Assembly: GCA_964651005.1 (NCBI GenBank)
Contig: CAZYVL010000036.1
Coordinates: 1 to 21,015, forward strand
Direction: 5' to 3'
Source of the DNA: DATMFV01 sp964651005
GTDB taxonomy: Bacteria; Verrucomicrobiota; Verrucomicrobiia; Chthoniobacterales; Chthoniobacteraceae
DNA length: 21,015 bases
In this document: one piece after another, positions 1 to 5,850 of the stretch
Numbering within the stretch: the first letter of the stretch is position 1
Layout: every line of letters begins with the position of its first letter
Notes under the pieces: model-generated
The model's database searches: none
Told to the model about the DNA's origin: nothing
What the model saw: only the letters and a program-made list of their open reading frames with translations
Position numbers and translations under genes: made by a program

Positions 1-902
1 GGCCGGACGGCGCGGGCCACTACGTGAAGATGGTCCACAACGGCATCGAATACGGTGACATGCAGCTCATCTGCGAGGCGTACGCCATCCTCAAGGCCGC
101 CATCAACCCGAGCGCCGAGGAGCTCCACCAGATCTTCGCGGAGTGGAACCGGGGCGAACTCAACAGCTACCTCATCGACATCACGGAGAAGATCTTCACC
201 AAGACCGACCCGGAAACCGGCAAGCCGCTCGTGGACCAGATCCTCGACCGCGCCGGGCAGAAGGGGACCGGCAAGTGGACCGTCGGCCATGCCGTGGAAC
301 TCGGCGTGCCGCTCTCCACCATCGCCGCCGCCGTGGAGGCGCGCATCATCTCCTCCATGAAGGATGAGCGCGTCGCCGCCAGCGCGGTGCTCCCCGGCCC
401 CGCGTCGAAACCGTTCACCGGCGACCGCGCGCGGCTCATCGCCGCCGTGCGGGACGCGCTCTACGCCTCCAAGATCGTCAGCTACGCCCAGGGATTCGTC
501 CAGCTCGGCGCCGCCGCGAAGCTCTACAACTGGCCGCTGAACTTCGGCGACATCGCCACGATCTGGCGCGGCGGCTGCATCATCCGCGCGCAGTTCCTCA
601 ACCGCATCAAGGAAGCCTACGAAGCGGACCCCGGCCTCAAAAACCTGCTGCTCGCCCCGTTCTTCCGCGACATCATCGTCAAGACGCAGGAACACTGGCG
701 GTACGCCGTCACCACCGCGATCGAGCAGGGCGTCGCCGCCCCCGCCTTCAGCGCCTCGCTCGCCTACTACGACAGCTACCGGAGCGCGAGCCTCCCCGCG
801 AACTTGCTCCAGGCGCAGCGCGACTTCTTCGGCGCGCACACCTACGAGCGGATCGACAAGCCGCGCGGCGAGTTCTTCCACACCGAGTGGCTGGCGCAAT
901 AG
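1..902 (+). CDS. gnd: 6-phosphogluconate dehydrogenase, decarboxylating (5'-truncated)
   Basis: This enzyme oxidatively decarboxylates 6-phosphogluconate to ribulose 5-phosphate with NADP(+) in the cytosolic pentose phosphate pathway. The window opens inside the gene: the reading frame runs from base 3 and about 299 C-terminal residues are present, against roughly 470-480 for the family, so the N-terminal Rossmann domain lies upstream. The first residues read GAGHYVKMVHNGIEYGDM, the hallmark catalytic segment with the general-base Lys and substrate-binding His-Asn. Further on are KGTGKWT, SYAQGF and RGGCIIRAQFL of the all-helical domain, and the C-terminal tail ends RIDKPRGEFFHTEW with the Arg and His that reach into the partner subunit's active site. 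The tail is intact up to the stop. It is convergent with the response regulator, with 48 bases between the stops. Identification is secure; only the N-terminus is unseen. Confidence 0.97.
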   Translation, partial: PDGAGHYVKMVHNGIEYGDMQLICEAYAILKAAINPSAEELHQIFAEWNRGELNSYLIDITEKIFTKTDPETGKPLVDQILDRAGQKGTGKWTVGHAVELGVPLSTIAAAVEARIISSMKDERVAASAVLPGPASKPFTGDRARLIAAVRDALYASKIVSYAQGFVQLGAAAKLYNWPLNFGDIATIWRGGCIIRAQFLNRIKEAYEADPGLKNLLLAPFFRDIIVKTQEHWRYAVTTAIEQGVAAPAFSASLAYYDSYRSASLPANLLQAQRDFFGAHTYERIDKPRGEFFHTEWLAQ

Positions 903-904
903 CC

Positions 905-923
905 GCCCGCGAAACAAGCGGGC
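905..923. terminator. weak hairpin between convergent genes
   Basis: GCCCGC and GCGGGC form a 6-bp stem around a 7-base loop (GAAACAA), three bases after the gnd stop and 28 bases from the end of the convergent response regulator gene. There is no T tract on either side, so it is only a candidate for 3' end formation and not a classical intrinsic terminator. Confidence 0.3.
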
Positions 924-950
924 CCACGGAAAGCCGGAAACCGGGGTGTG

Positions 951-1616
951 CTAAAGCGCGCCCTGGTTCACCCACTGCACCGCGAAGCGGACCATCTCCG
1001 GCGCGGTCTTCAGGTTGAGCTTCTCCTTGATGTGGGCGCGGTGGCTCTCGATGGTTTTCACGCTCAGGTTCAAATCCTCGGCGATCTGCCGCGTCCCGTG
1101 CCCCTGGCCGATGAGCTGGAGCACCTCCAGTTCGCGGTCGGAGAGCACCGCAACGGGCGAGGTGTCCTGCACGGATTTGCCGTCGATCGCCTTGCGCATC
1201 ATCTTGTCGGCGAGCTTTTCGGAGACGTAGATCTGGCCGTTGAGGATGCGCCGCAGCGCGCCGGTGAGCTTTTCGGTCGCCTCCTGCTTCATCACGTACC
1301 CTTTCGCCCCCGCGCGCAGCGCCCGCTCGGCGTAGAGCGATTCGTCGTGCATGGAGAGGACGAGGATCGGCAGCTCCGGCCATTGCGCGACGATGTTCTT
1401 GATGAGCTCGATCCCGTTGGTCCCCTGGAGGGTAATATCGACGATGGCGAGGTCGGGCCGCAGGTCGGAAATGGCGGCCATCGCCTTTCGGGCGTTGTCG
1501 GCCTCGCCGCAGACCATGAAGTCGGCCTCCCCGTTGAGGAGCTGGGCCAACCCCTGGCGAACAATGGGGTGATCGTCAACAATCAGGACTTTCGCTTTGG
1601 TATCGGGCTTTTTCAT
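951..1616 (-). CDS. NarL/FixJ-family two-component response regulator
   Basis: This is a DNA-binding response regulator of 221 residues, the usual NarL/LuxR-type length. The N-terminal receiver domain (about residues 8-125) begins KVLIVDDHPIVRQG and has the acidic pair D14/D15, the phospho-acceptor D60 in AIVDITL, the switch Ser S88 in LVLSMHD, and the conserved K110 in AKGYVMK. The C-terminal LuxR-type helix-turn-helix (about 150-205) reads LSDRELEVLQLIGQGHGTRQIAEDL and then LSVKTIESHRAHIKEKL. All phosphorylation residues are present, so it should be phosphorylated by a sensor kinase and then activate or repress promoters. No histidine kinase is encoded nearby, so it is an orphan here and its signal and targets cannot be inferred. 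The start is the ATG at 1614-1616, which has no evident Shine-Dalgarno. Its upstream region carries short dyads and unusual G tracts. Confidence 0.95.
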   Translation of the reverse strand: MKKPDTKAKVLIVDDHPIVRQGLAQLLNGEADFMVCGEADNARKAMAAISDLRPDLAIVDITLQGTNGIELIKNIVAQWPELPILVLSMHDESLYAERALRAGAKGYVMKQEATEKLTGALRRILNGQIYVSEKLADKMMRKAIDGKSVQDTSPVAVLSDRELEVLQLIGQGHGTRQIAEDLNLSVKTIESHRAHIKEKLNLKTAPEMVRFAVQWVNQGAL

Positions 1617-1679
1617 GGGGCGCTCGGGACTGCGATAACGACTATCGAAACTCCGGTGAAGACCGGTTCCATTTCTCTC

Positions 1680-1827
1680 GGGGGGAATTTCAGGGGGGGT
1701 GCCGGGGGGCCAATCTATTCTTTTCCGGAGGGGAAAAACAATCTGGGACTTCGGCCTGGCTTCCGCGTTTTGGTCGCCGCGCTCTGGCCCTCGTCTCCTC
1801 CGCGCCGTGCGGGGGGGGAACCGGGGG
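1680..1827 (+). repeat. cluster of poly-G tracts, G-quadruplex-prone
   Basis: G runs occur at 1680-1685 (6), 1693-1699 (7), 1704-1709 (6), 1730-1733 (4), 1811-1818 (8) and 1823-1827 (5) on the plus strand. The first three are separated by loops of 7 and 4 bases and, with the fourth, could form a G-quadruplex. The 7- and 8-base homopolymers are also candidates for slippage. They lie 64-211 bases upstream of the response regulator start. Confidence 0.5.
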
Positions 1828-1928
1828 CGTCCGTGGCGTTGCGGAGGAGGCTAGGGATGCGGGCAGCACCCGGCAATCGGTTCGCCCCCGTTCCGCCGGT
1901 GATGGATTCCCCTACCTTGCTCTTGCCG

Positions 1929-1948
1929 CCGCGCGCCGGAACGCGCGG
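1929..1948. other. 7-bp GC-only hairpin
   Basis: CCGCGCG (1929-1935) and CGCGCGG (1942-1948) are perfect inverted repeats around the 6-base loop CCGGAA. It lies about 180 bases upstream of the small four-cysteine protein gene and is not followed by a T run, so it is not an intrinsic terminator. Confidence 0.4.
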
Positions 1949-2014
1949 GCCTCCCCACCCCTGCCGACCCGGGTTTCGCCCCGGAGGTTTCGGGGATTGC
2001 AGGAAGAGGCAAGC

Positions 2015-2079
2015 AGGCGCCTCCCGATTGCGCCTTGGACGGGGACCGCGCCATGATGCGAGGCTTGATCCCCGTCCAA
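2015..2079. other. tandem inverted repeats, possible structured leader or ncRNA
   Basis: Two adjacent stems are visible. The first pairs AGGCGC (2015-2020) with GCGCCT (2030-2035) over 9 bases. The second pairs TTGGACGGGGA (2035-2045) perfectly with TCCCCGTCCAA (2069-2079), 11 bp over a 23-base loop. Beyond a small internal loop the second can extend by four more GCGC pairs. The structure ends 50 bases before the ATG at 2130. A perfect 11-bp arm in a short intergenic stretch is unlikely to be noise, but it matches no RNA family recognised here. Confidence 0.45.
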
Positions 2080-2129
2080 ACGCGCTTTCGAGGCGCGCGC
2101 GACGAAGGATTCCAAGAACCCCCAGACGC

Positions 2130-2483
2130 ATGAAGAATCAATTTGACGATCTCGCTGGCGAAACAAAATTGAAATGGCTGCGGGAGGCCGACCCGGAAAG
2201 GCCGTGGCAATCCCTGGACGATACGCGCCATTGCATTCTCTGCGAAAAAACAATCAGCGGCCGCTCCATCGTGGTCTCCACCAACCGGCGCGGCGTCGTG
2301 ATCCTGCGCTGCCCCACGCGCGGCTGCCGCTCGACGCCCGCCGAATGGGTCCACCCCGAGAATCCGCTCGTCTCCGAGGATGCCTGGCGCGACTGGGTTC
2401 GGATGCTCGATTCGCTCTGCGACGAGGAACTCGTCAACCGTAAGCCGCTCCGCCGGATCCAGCCCGCCGCGAAAACGGCTTGA
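2130..2483 (+). CDS. small four-cysteine (zinc-ribbon-like) hypothetical protein
   Basis: This is a 117-residue protein of unknown function. It carries two cysteine pairs, C35-x2-C38 (CILC) and C61-x4-C66 (CPTRGC), about 22 residues apart. That spacing suits a zinc ribbon or related metal knuckle, with a basic segment (TNRRG) between them. The remainder is acidic and tryptophan-rich (KWLREADPERPW, EDAWRDWVRML), with no signal peptide or membrane segment, so it is probably cytosolic. The ATG at 2130 is chosen because the frame upstream is low-complexity intergenic translation, while the segment from here has normal amino-acid composition. It follows a strongly structured intergenic region and ends 58 bases before the assembly gap. 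It resembles conserved hypothetical proteins of Verrucomicrobiota from memory only. Nucleic-acid binding is possible but cannot be claimed. Confidence 0.7.
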   Translation: MKNQFDDLAGETKLKWLREADPERPWQSLDDTRHCILCEKTISGRSIVVSTNRRGVVILRCPTRGCRSTPAEWVHPENPLVSEDAWRDWVRMLDSLCDEELVNRKPLRRIQPAAKTA

Positions 2484-2541
2484 TACGAGGCGCGCCGCGT
2501 CCGCCCCTCTTGCTTCTTTTTTCTGCCGTCCCTTCGGCGGC

Positions 2542-2641
2542 NNNNNNNNNNNNNNNNNNNNNNNNNNNNNNNNNNNNNNNNNNNNNNNNNNNNNNNNNNN
2601 NNNNNNNNNNNNNNNNNNNNNNNNNNNNNNNNNNNNNNNNN
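2542..2641. other. assembly gap (100 N)
   Basis: There are exactly 100 undetermined bases, the conventional placeholder for a scaffold gap of unknown size. The true distance between the flanking sequences is therefore unknown. The gap removes the start of the prepilin-type gene, and the joined order should be treated with some caution. Confidence 0.99.
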
Positions 2642-3131
2642 CAAACTTCATCATAAACGCGGGGGCTTCACCCTCGTCGAAATCATGATCGTCGTGGCGA
2701 TCATCGCGCTTCTTGCCGCGATCGCCGTGCCGAACTTCCTCCGTGCGCGCAAGCGCTCCCAAGCCACCCGCGTCCTTGAGGACCTTCGCCTCGTCGAAGC
2801 CGCCAAGGACCAGTGGGCGCTTGAGAAGAACAAAATCGGCACCGATACCGTCGCATGGGGCAACGTCAAGGAGTACCTGAAGGCAGGCACCACTCTCGCC
2901 GACAGCGGCGGCAAGGATTCCATCGGGAAAGACTTCACCTTCTCCACGGTCGATACGCCCGTGAAGGTGAATTCCGCCACTGTTACGGAATTCGCCGACG
3001 TGGTGGAATCGGGATTCTGGGGCATGTATGACCCGAGCTACACCGCACCAACGGACGCTCCGGCTGGCGGTGGGGATGACGCTGGCGGCGGAGACGACGC
3101 TGGCGGTGGCGGTGGCGGAGTAGCCCCCTAG
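2642..3131 (+). CDS. prepilin-type N-terminal cleavage/methylation protein (5' end in gap)
   Basis: This is a type IV pilin or pseudopilin-like protein. The visible frame starts KLHHKRGG followed by FTLVEIMIVVAIIALLAAI, a class III signal: a basic leader, the G|F prepilin peptidase site, Glu at mature position 5, and a hydrophobic helix of about 20 residues. The mature part is about 154 residues, with the PNFLRARKRSQATRVLEDLR segment typical of these proteins. It ends in a low-complexity Gly/Asp tail (GGGDDAGGGDDAGGGGGG then VAP). The start codon and first few leader residues are lost in the gap. Such proteins are exported, processed by PilD-type peptidase, and inserted in the inner membrane or assembled into a pilus or type II secretion pseudopilus. 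No assembly genes are nearby, so the exact role is open. A strong terminator follows the stop by 37 bases. Confidence 0.9.
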
Positions 3132-3168
3132 CACACAACCGGTTTAATGGCCGTTCACCGGCCTGACC

Positions 3169-3202
3169 ACCAGCCGCCCTTCCGGGGCGGCTGGTTTTTT
3201 TT
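3169..3202 (+). terminator. intrinsic (rho-independent) terminator
   Basis: ACCAGCCGCCC (3169-3179) and GGGCGGCTGGT (3185-3195) form a perfect 11-bp GC-rich stem over the loop TTCCG, followed directly by a T8 run (3195-3202, overlapping the stem end). It sits just after the prepilin-type gene and should end its transcript, separating it from dps. Confidence 0.92.
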
Positions 3203-3286
3203 CGCCCCGCGCCGAGGGGGGAAAAGAACGCCCGGCGGCGTGGCGGCGGACGATTCAGGGTGAACCCATCGACGAGACGCCACGCC

Positions 3287-3799
3287 ATGAAACATCCGCA
3301 CGAAGGAATGAAAACGGTCGCCGCCACGCTGCACCCCACGCTCAACGATCTTCCCGAGAAGACCCGGAAGAAAGTCGTCAAGCTGCTCAACGAGCATGTC
3401 GCCGACGGTCTTGACCTGCGCACCCACGTCAAGCAGGCGCACTGGAACGAAAAAGGGCCAAATTTCTTTGGCCTGCACCGGCTCTTCGACAAGGTGGCCT
3501 CTTCGCTCGACGAATCCATCGACGCGATGGCCGAACGGGCGGTGGAACTCGGCGGCATCGTCCACGGGACCGTGCGGGTCGCCGCCGCGGAGTCGCGGCT
3601 GCCGGAATACCCACTGGAGATTGTCGCCGCGCGCGACCATGTGAAGGCGGTGGCCGGTTCGCTGGCGAAGTTCGGGAAATTCGTGCGCGAAAGCATCGAG
3701 GAAACCGCCCCGCTCGACGCGGACACCGCCGATCTGCTCACGCAGATTTCCCGCGACGTGGACAAGTGGCTCTGGATGGTGGAGGCGCACCAGGGGTAG
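3287..3799 (+). CDS. dps: Dps-family DNA-protecting ferritin
   Basis: This is a starvation/stationary-phase protection protein. Dps proteins form 12-subunit cages, oxidise Fe(II) with hydrogen peroxide at inter-subunit ferroxidase sites, store the iron, and often coat DNA. The product is 170 residues (E. coli Dps has 167). The diagnostic stretch reads KQAHWNEKGPNFFGLHRLFD, then SIDAMAERAVELGG. The ferroxidase ligands correspond to H52, H64, D68, D79 and E83, all present. The Lys-rich N-terminus (EKTRKKVVK, residues 24-32) could help bind DNA. The start at 3287 is preferred because it gives a family-like N-terminus; a GTG nine codons upstream (3260) is possible, and neither has a good Shine-Dalgarno. 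It is preceded by the terminator at 3169-3202, so it likely has its own promoter in 3203-3286, although no clear elements were identified. Confidence 0.95.
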   Translation: MKHPHEGMKTVAATLHPTLNDLPEKTRKKVVKLLNEHVADGLDLRTHVKQAHWNEKGPNFFGLHRLFDKVASSLDESIDAMAERAVELGGIVHGTVRVAAAESRLPEYPLEIVAARDHVKAVAGSLAKFGKFVRESIEETAPLDADTADLLTQISRDVDKWLWMVEAHQG

Positions 3800-3858
3800 A
3801 GCGCGCGTCGCCGCGCCGTTGCCTCTCCGCCCTCGGTCGATCTCTCTGGCAAGCCGGG

Positions 3859-3893
3859 GGGATCGGGGTTATTCTCCCTGCGCCCCGATGCCC
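3859..3893 (+). promoter_or_regulatory. hairpin sequestering the start of the RelE-like gene
   Basis: ATCGGGG (3862-3868) pairs perfectly with CCCCGAT (3883-3889) over a 14-base loop. With one bulged G (3890) the stem extends by GGG (3859-3861) against CCC (3891-3893). The ATG at 3888-3890 lies inside the right arm, so the folded mRNA would hide the start codon. There is no T run, so it is unlikely to be the dps terminator. Confidence 0.5.
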
Positions 3894-4259
3894 ATGTTCC
3901 AGATCGTATTCAACGCAATCAGCGCGGCGGAGATGTCGGCCCTGCCGACGGAGCTGCAACTCGACCTCCTGGCGGAGTTCCAGATCCTGCCCGAAGATCT
4001 CGACCGGCTCGACCCGGAACGCTTCGGCAGGATGGCCCGCGACGGCAAGACGCTCTACCGCTGCCGCGCCCGGGATTACCGCATCTACTTCGAAAAGGCG
4101 GATGAGGGGATCACCATCCACCGCGTGCTCCACAAGAACACGATCCGCGATTTTCTTTTCCGTTCCAAGCTGCCGATGGTGGAGGAGGACCGCACCCTGG
4201 AGGAGAAGCCGGGCTTCTGGCAGCTCATCCGCGAGGGCGAGCAGGCGCGCCGACAATGA
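3888..4259 (+). CDS. RelE/ParE-fold protein, orphan (no antitoxin seen)
   Basis: This 123-residue protein has the C-terminal signature of the RelE toxin fold: LYRCRARDYRIYFEK (residues 56-70), a beta strand (GITIHRVL), then HKNTIRDFLFRSKLP (82-96) with basic and aromatic residues where RelE-type RNases place their catalytic ones. It is longer than typical RelE (about 95 residues) because of a tail, EEDRTLEEKPGFWQLIREGE. Type II toxins cut ribosome-bound mRNA and are normally paired with an adjacent antitoxin. None is recognisable: upstream is dps and downstream is a membrane protein overlapping by 4 bases. It may therefore be a domesticated RelE-fold protein. The start is ATG 3888, with a second ATG at 3894 (MFQIVF) equally possible, and no Shine-Dalgarno precedes either. 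The fold assignment is fairly secure; toxin activity is inference. Confidence 0.72.
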   Translation: MPMFQIVFNAISAAEMSALPTELQLDLLAEFQILPEDLDRLDPERFGRMARDGKTLYRCRARDYRIYFEKADEGITIHRVLHKNTIRDFLFRSKLPMVEEDRTLEEKPGFWQLIREGEQARRQ

Positions 4260-4567
4260 ACCGGCGGCAGATCGTGCTGGCGGTACTCGTGGTGATCGCG
4301 GTGCATGGGCTTCTCTTCGCGTGGGTGAGCGGCTGGAGGGTGCTGCCAAAGATGGCTTCGCTGGCCTCAGTGGCCTCCCCCGCACCGACGCCTGCCGAAT
4401 TCCGGATGCGCGAGGCGCGCTGGAGCGACGCGGCGACCGGCAAAGAGTTTGTTTACCACGAGTACCGGGTCAGCACGCAGCTCGCGATGCCCGACGTGGT
4501 GATACAGCGGCAGCTTAAACCGGCCCCGACTCTTCGGCCCGGCCCGGATTCTTCCGGGCATCCCTGA
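4256..4567 (+). CDS. small single-pass membrane protein, hypothetical
   Basis: This 103-residue protein of unknown function begins MNRRQ followed by a hydrophobic helix of about 20 residues (IVLAVLVVIAVHGLLFAWV). That is a signal anchor with positive residues inside, so the remaining 75 or so residues are probably periplasmic. The exported part is Pro/Ala-rich and then polar (EFRMREARWSDAATGKEF), with no recognised domain or lipobox cysteine. Its ATG overlaps the stop of the RelE-like gene in an ATGA arrangement, so the two are very likely translationally coupled and cotranscribed. It lacks any antitoxin DNA-binding motif. A possible hairpin spans its stop codon. Membrane topology is clear; no function can be given. 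Confidence 0.65.
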   Translation: MNRRQIVLAVLVVIAVHGLLFAWVSGWRVLPKMASLASVASPAPTPAEFRMREARWSDAATGKEFVYHEYRVSTQLAMPDVVIQRQLKPAPTLRPGPDSSGHP

Positions 4568-4573
4568 TTTTTT
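4542..4573 (+). terminator. possible weak terminator over a stop codon
   Basis: GCCCGGA (4542-4548) and TCCGGGC (4553-4559) form a 7-bp stem with loop TTCT, followed eight bases later by T6 (4568-4573). The spacing between stem and T tract is larger than in a classic terminator, and the hairpin lies in the last codons of the small membrane protein gene, so support is modest. Confidence 0.35.
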
Positions 4574-4594
4574 CCCCCTGCCCCGCTTTTTCTT

Positions 4595-5782
4595 ATGAGC
4601 ACAACTCCACTCTCCGCCTTCGACCCCTTTCTCAAAGATGAAGCCACCCGCCAGGCGGCGTTTCCCGTCTGCGCGCGCAAGATCTTCCTGGGGCACGCGG
4701 GCGTCACCGTCCTGCCGCGCGCCGTGGCCGACGCGGTGATCGGCTACACGCGCCGCTGCTCCGAGGATCACCAGGAGTTCGGCCCCGTGCTGCACGACAT
4801 CAACCGGACGCGCGAGATCGCCGCCCGCTTCATCGGCGCGCAAGCCGGGGAGATCGCGCTGCTCGGGCCGACCTCGCTCGGCCTGAGCCTCTTCGCCAAC
4901 GGCCTCGACTGGAAGCCGGGGGAGGAGATTCTCTGCTACGCCGACGACTACCCGGCCAATGTCTACCCGTGGATCAACCTGCGGCGGCTCGGCGTGGAGG
5001 TGCGCTATCTCCGACCCGAAAGCCCCGGCGCGATCACCCCGGAGCTGGTCGCCGCCGCGCTGACGCCCCGCACGCGGCTCGTCGCGCTTGCCTCGTGCCA
5101 TTTCCTGAGCGGCTTCCGGATCGACGTGGACGCCATCGGCGCGTTGCTGCGGAGCCGGGGCGTGCTCTTCTCCCTCGACGCCATCCAGACGCTCGGCGCG
5201 TTCCCGCTCTCCGTGGAGCACGTCGATTTCCTGAGCGCCGACGCGCACAAATGGATGCTCGGGCCGATGGCCATCGGCATCGTCTATGTGCGCCGGGAGC
5301 ATTTCACACGGCTGCGCCCGACGCTGCTTGGGGCGTGGAACATCGAGTCGCCCAACTTCATCGCGCAGGATGAGATCCGGTTTTCCGATACGGCGGTCCG
5401 CTACGAACCGGGCGTGCTCAACGCCTCCGGGTGTTACGGGATGCGCGCCGCGCTGGAGATGCTCGGCGGCTGCGGCATGGAGAATGTCGCCGCCCGGCTC
5501 CTGGAGCTGAAGGCGGAGATCGTCTCCGGGCTGCGGAAGCTTGGGTTCGAGATTTACGGCCCGGCGGAGGGGCCCAACGCCTCGTCGATCACGACGTTCT
5601 TCCATCCGCACGCTTCGATGGCGGCGCTTTTCGCGCAGCTGGAGGTGAACGGGATCGTCGCCTCGCTGCGCCACAACCGGGAGGGGCGGGAGATGATCCG
5701 GCTCAGCCCACACTTCTACAACACCCGGGAGGAGATCGCCCGGGTGCTTGCCACGCTGCGTGAGGGACTGCGGGGCAGATAA
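4595..5782 (+). CDS. class V aminotransferase-fold PLP-dependent enzyme
   Basis: This is a 395-residue fold-type I PLP enzyme of the class V aminotransferase / cysteine desulfurase / isopenicillin-N-epimerase-like superfamily. Cofactor residues are visible: the PLP ring-binding D195 with Q198 (SLDAIQTLGAF), and the Schiff-base Lys K219 after H218 (SADAHKWMLGP). The C-terminal domain ends with MIRLSPHFYNTREEI, the family's substrate carboxylate-binding Arg region. In SufS/CsdB cysteine desulfurases a catalytic Cys loop (RxGxxCA) precedes this region. Here the corresponding stretch is VASLRHNREGREMIR with no Cys, so desulfurase activity is unlikely and a lyase, epimerase or transaminase-type reaction fits better. 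The substrate cannot be told from sequence. It starts at ATG 4595, 27 bases after the small membrane protein stop, without a Shine-Dalgarno. It lies 68 bases upstream of ppc on the same strand and may share a transcript with it. Confidence 0.88.
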   Translation: MSTTPLSAFDPFLKDEATRQAAFPVCARKIFLGHAGVTVLPRAVADAVIGYTRRCSEDHQEFGPVLHDINRTREIAARFIGAQAGEIALLGPTSLGLSLFANGLDWKPGEEILCYADDYPANVYPWINLRRLGVEVRYLRPESPGAITPELVAAALTPRTRLVALASCHFLSGFRIDVDAIGALLRSRGVLFSLDAIQTLGAFPLSVEHVDFLSADAHKWMLGPMAIGIVYVRREHFTRLRPTLLGAWNIESPNFIAQDEIRFSDTAVRYEPGVLNASGCYGMRAALEMLGGCGMENVAARLLELKAEIVSGLRKLGFEIYGPAEGPNASSITTFFHPHASMAALFAQLEVNGIVASLRHNREGREMIRLSPHFYNTREEIARVLATLREGLRGR

Positions 5783-5850
5783 GCTTGCAGAATCCGGCCC
5801 GCCGGGGTCCACACGATTGACATGGAGCGGCTGGCAGGTGAGAAAAAACC

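Larger units (their letters stand above)
1617..2129. other. gene-free, highly structured intergenic region
   Basis: No convincing coding region was found here on either strand. Open frames that cross it have low-complexity Pro/Arg/Gly-rich translations typical of GC-rich shadows. It contains two small dyads just upstream of the response regulator (CGATA/TATCG arms at 1633-1647, CCGGT/ACCGG arms at 1653-1666), a cluster of G runs up to 8 long, and several strong inverted repeats between 1929 and 2079. It must carry the promoter of the minus-strand response regulator and probably that of the plus-strand gene at 2130. No clear -35/-10 pair could be assigned. A structured RNA or long leader is possible but unproven. 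Confidence 0.5.

Noticed and set aside
1990..2020. Resemblance of GGAAGAGGCAAGCAGG to the SRP RNA apical motif
   Set aside because: The conserved GGTCAGG...GGAAGG.AGCAGCC arrangement and the long paired arms of SRP RNA are not present.
948..2129. Long plus-strand open frame running into the four-cysteine protein
   Set aside because: Its first part is antisense to the response regulator and then crosses the intergenic region with low-complexity translation. Only the portion from ATG 2130 has normal protein composition.
4256..4567. Small downstream protein as a classical antitoxin of the RelE-like protein
   Set aside because: It has an N-terminal membrane anchor and no ribbon-helix-helix or helix-turn-helix motif.
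5817..5845. TTGACA at 5817-5822 as a ppc promoter
   Set aside because: The -35 match is perfect, but the bases at -10 spacing (GAGAAA) are poor and the start site would fall on the GTG despite a good upstream Shine-Dalgarno.
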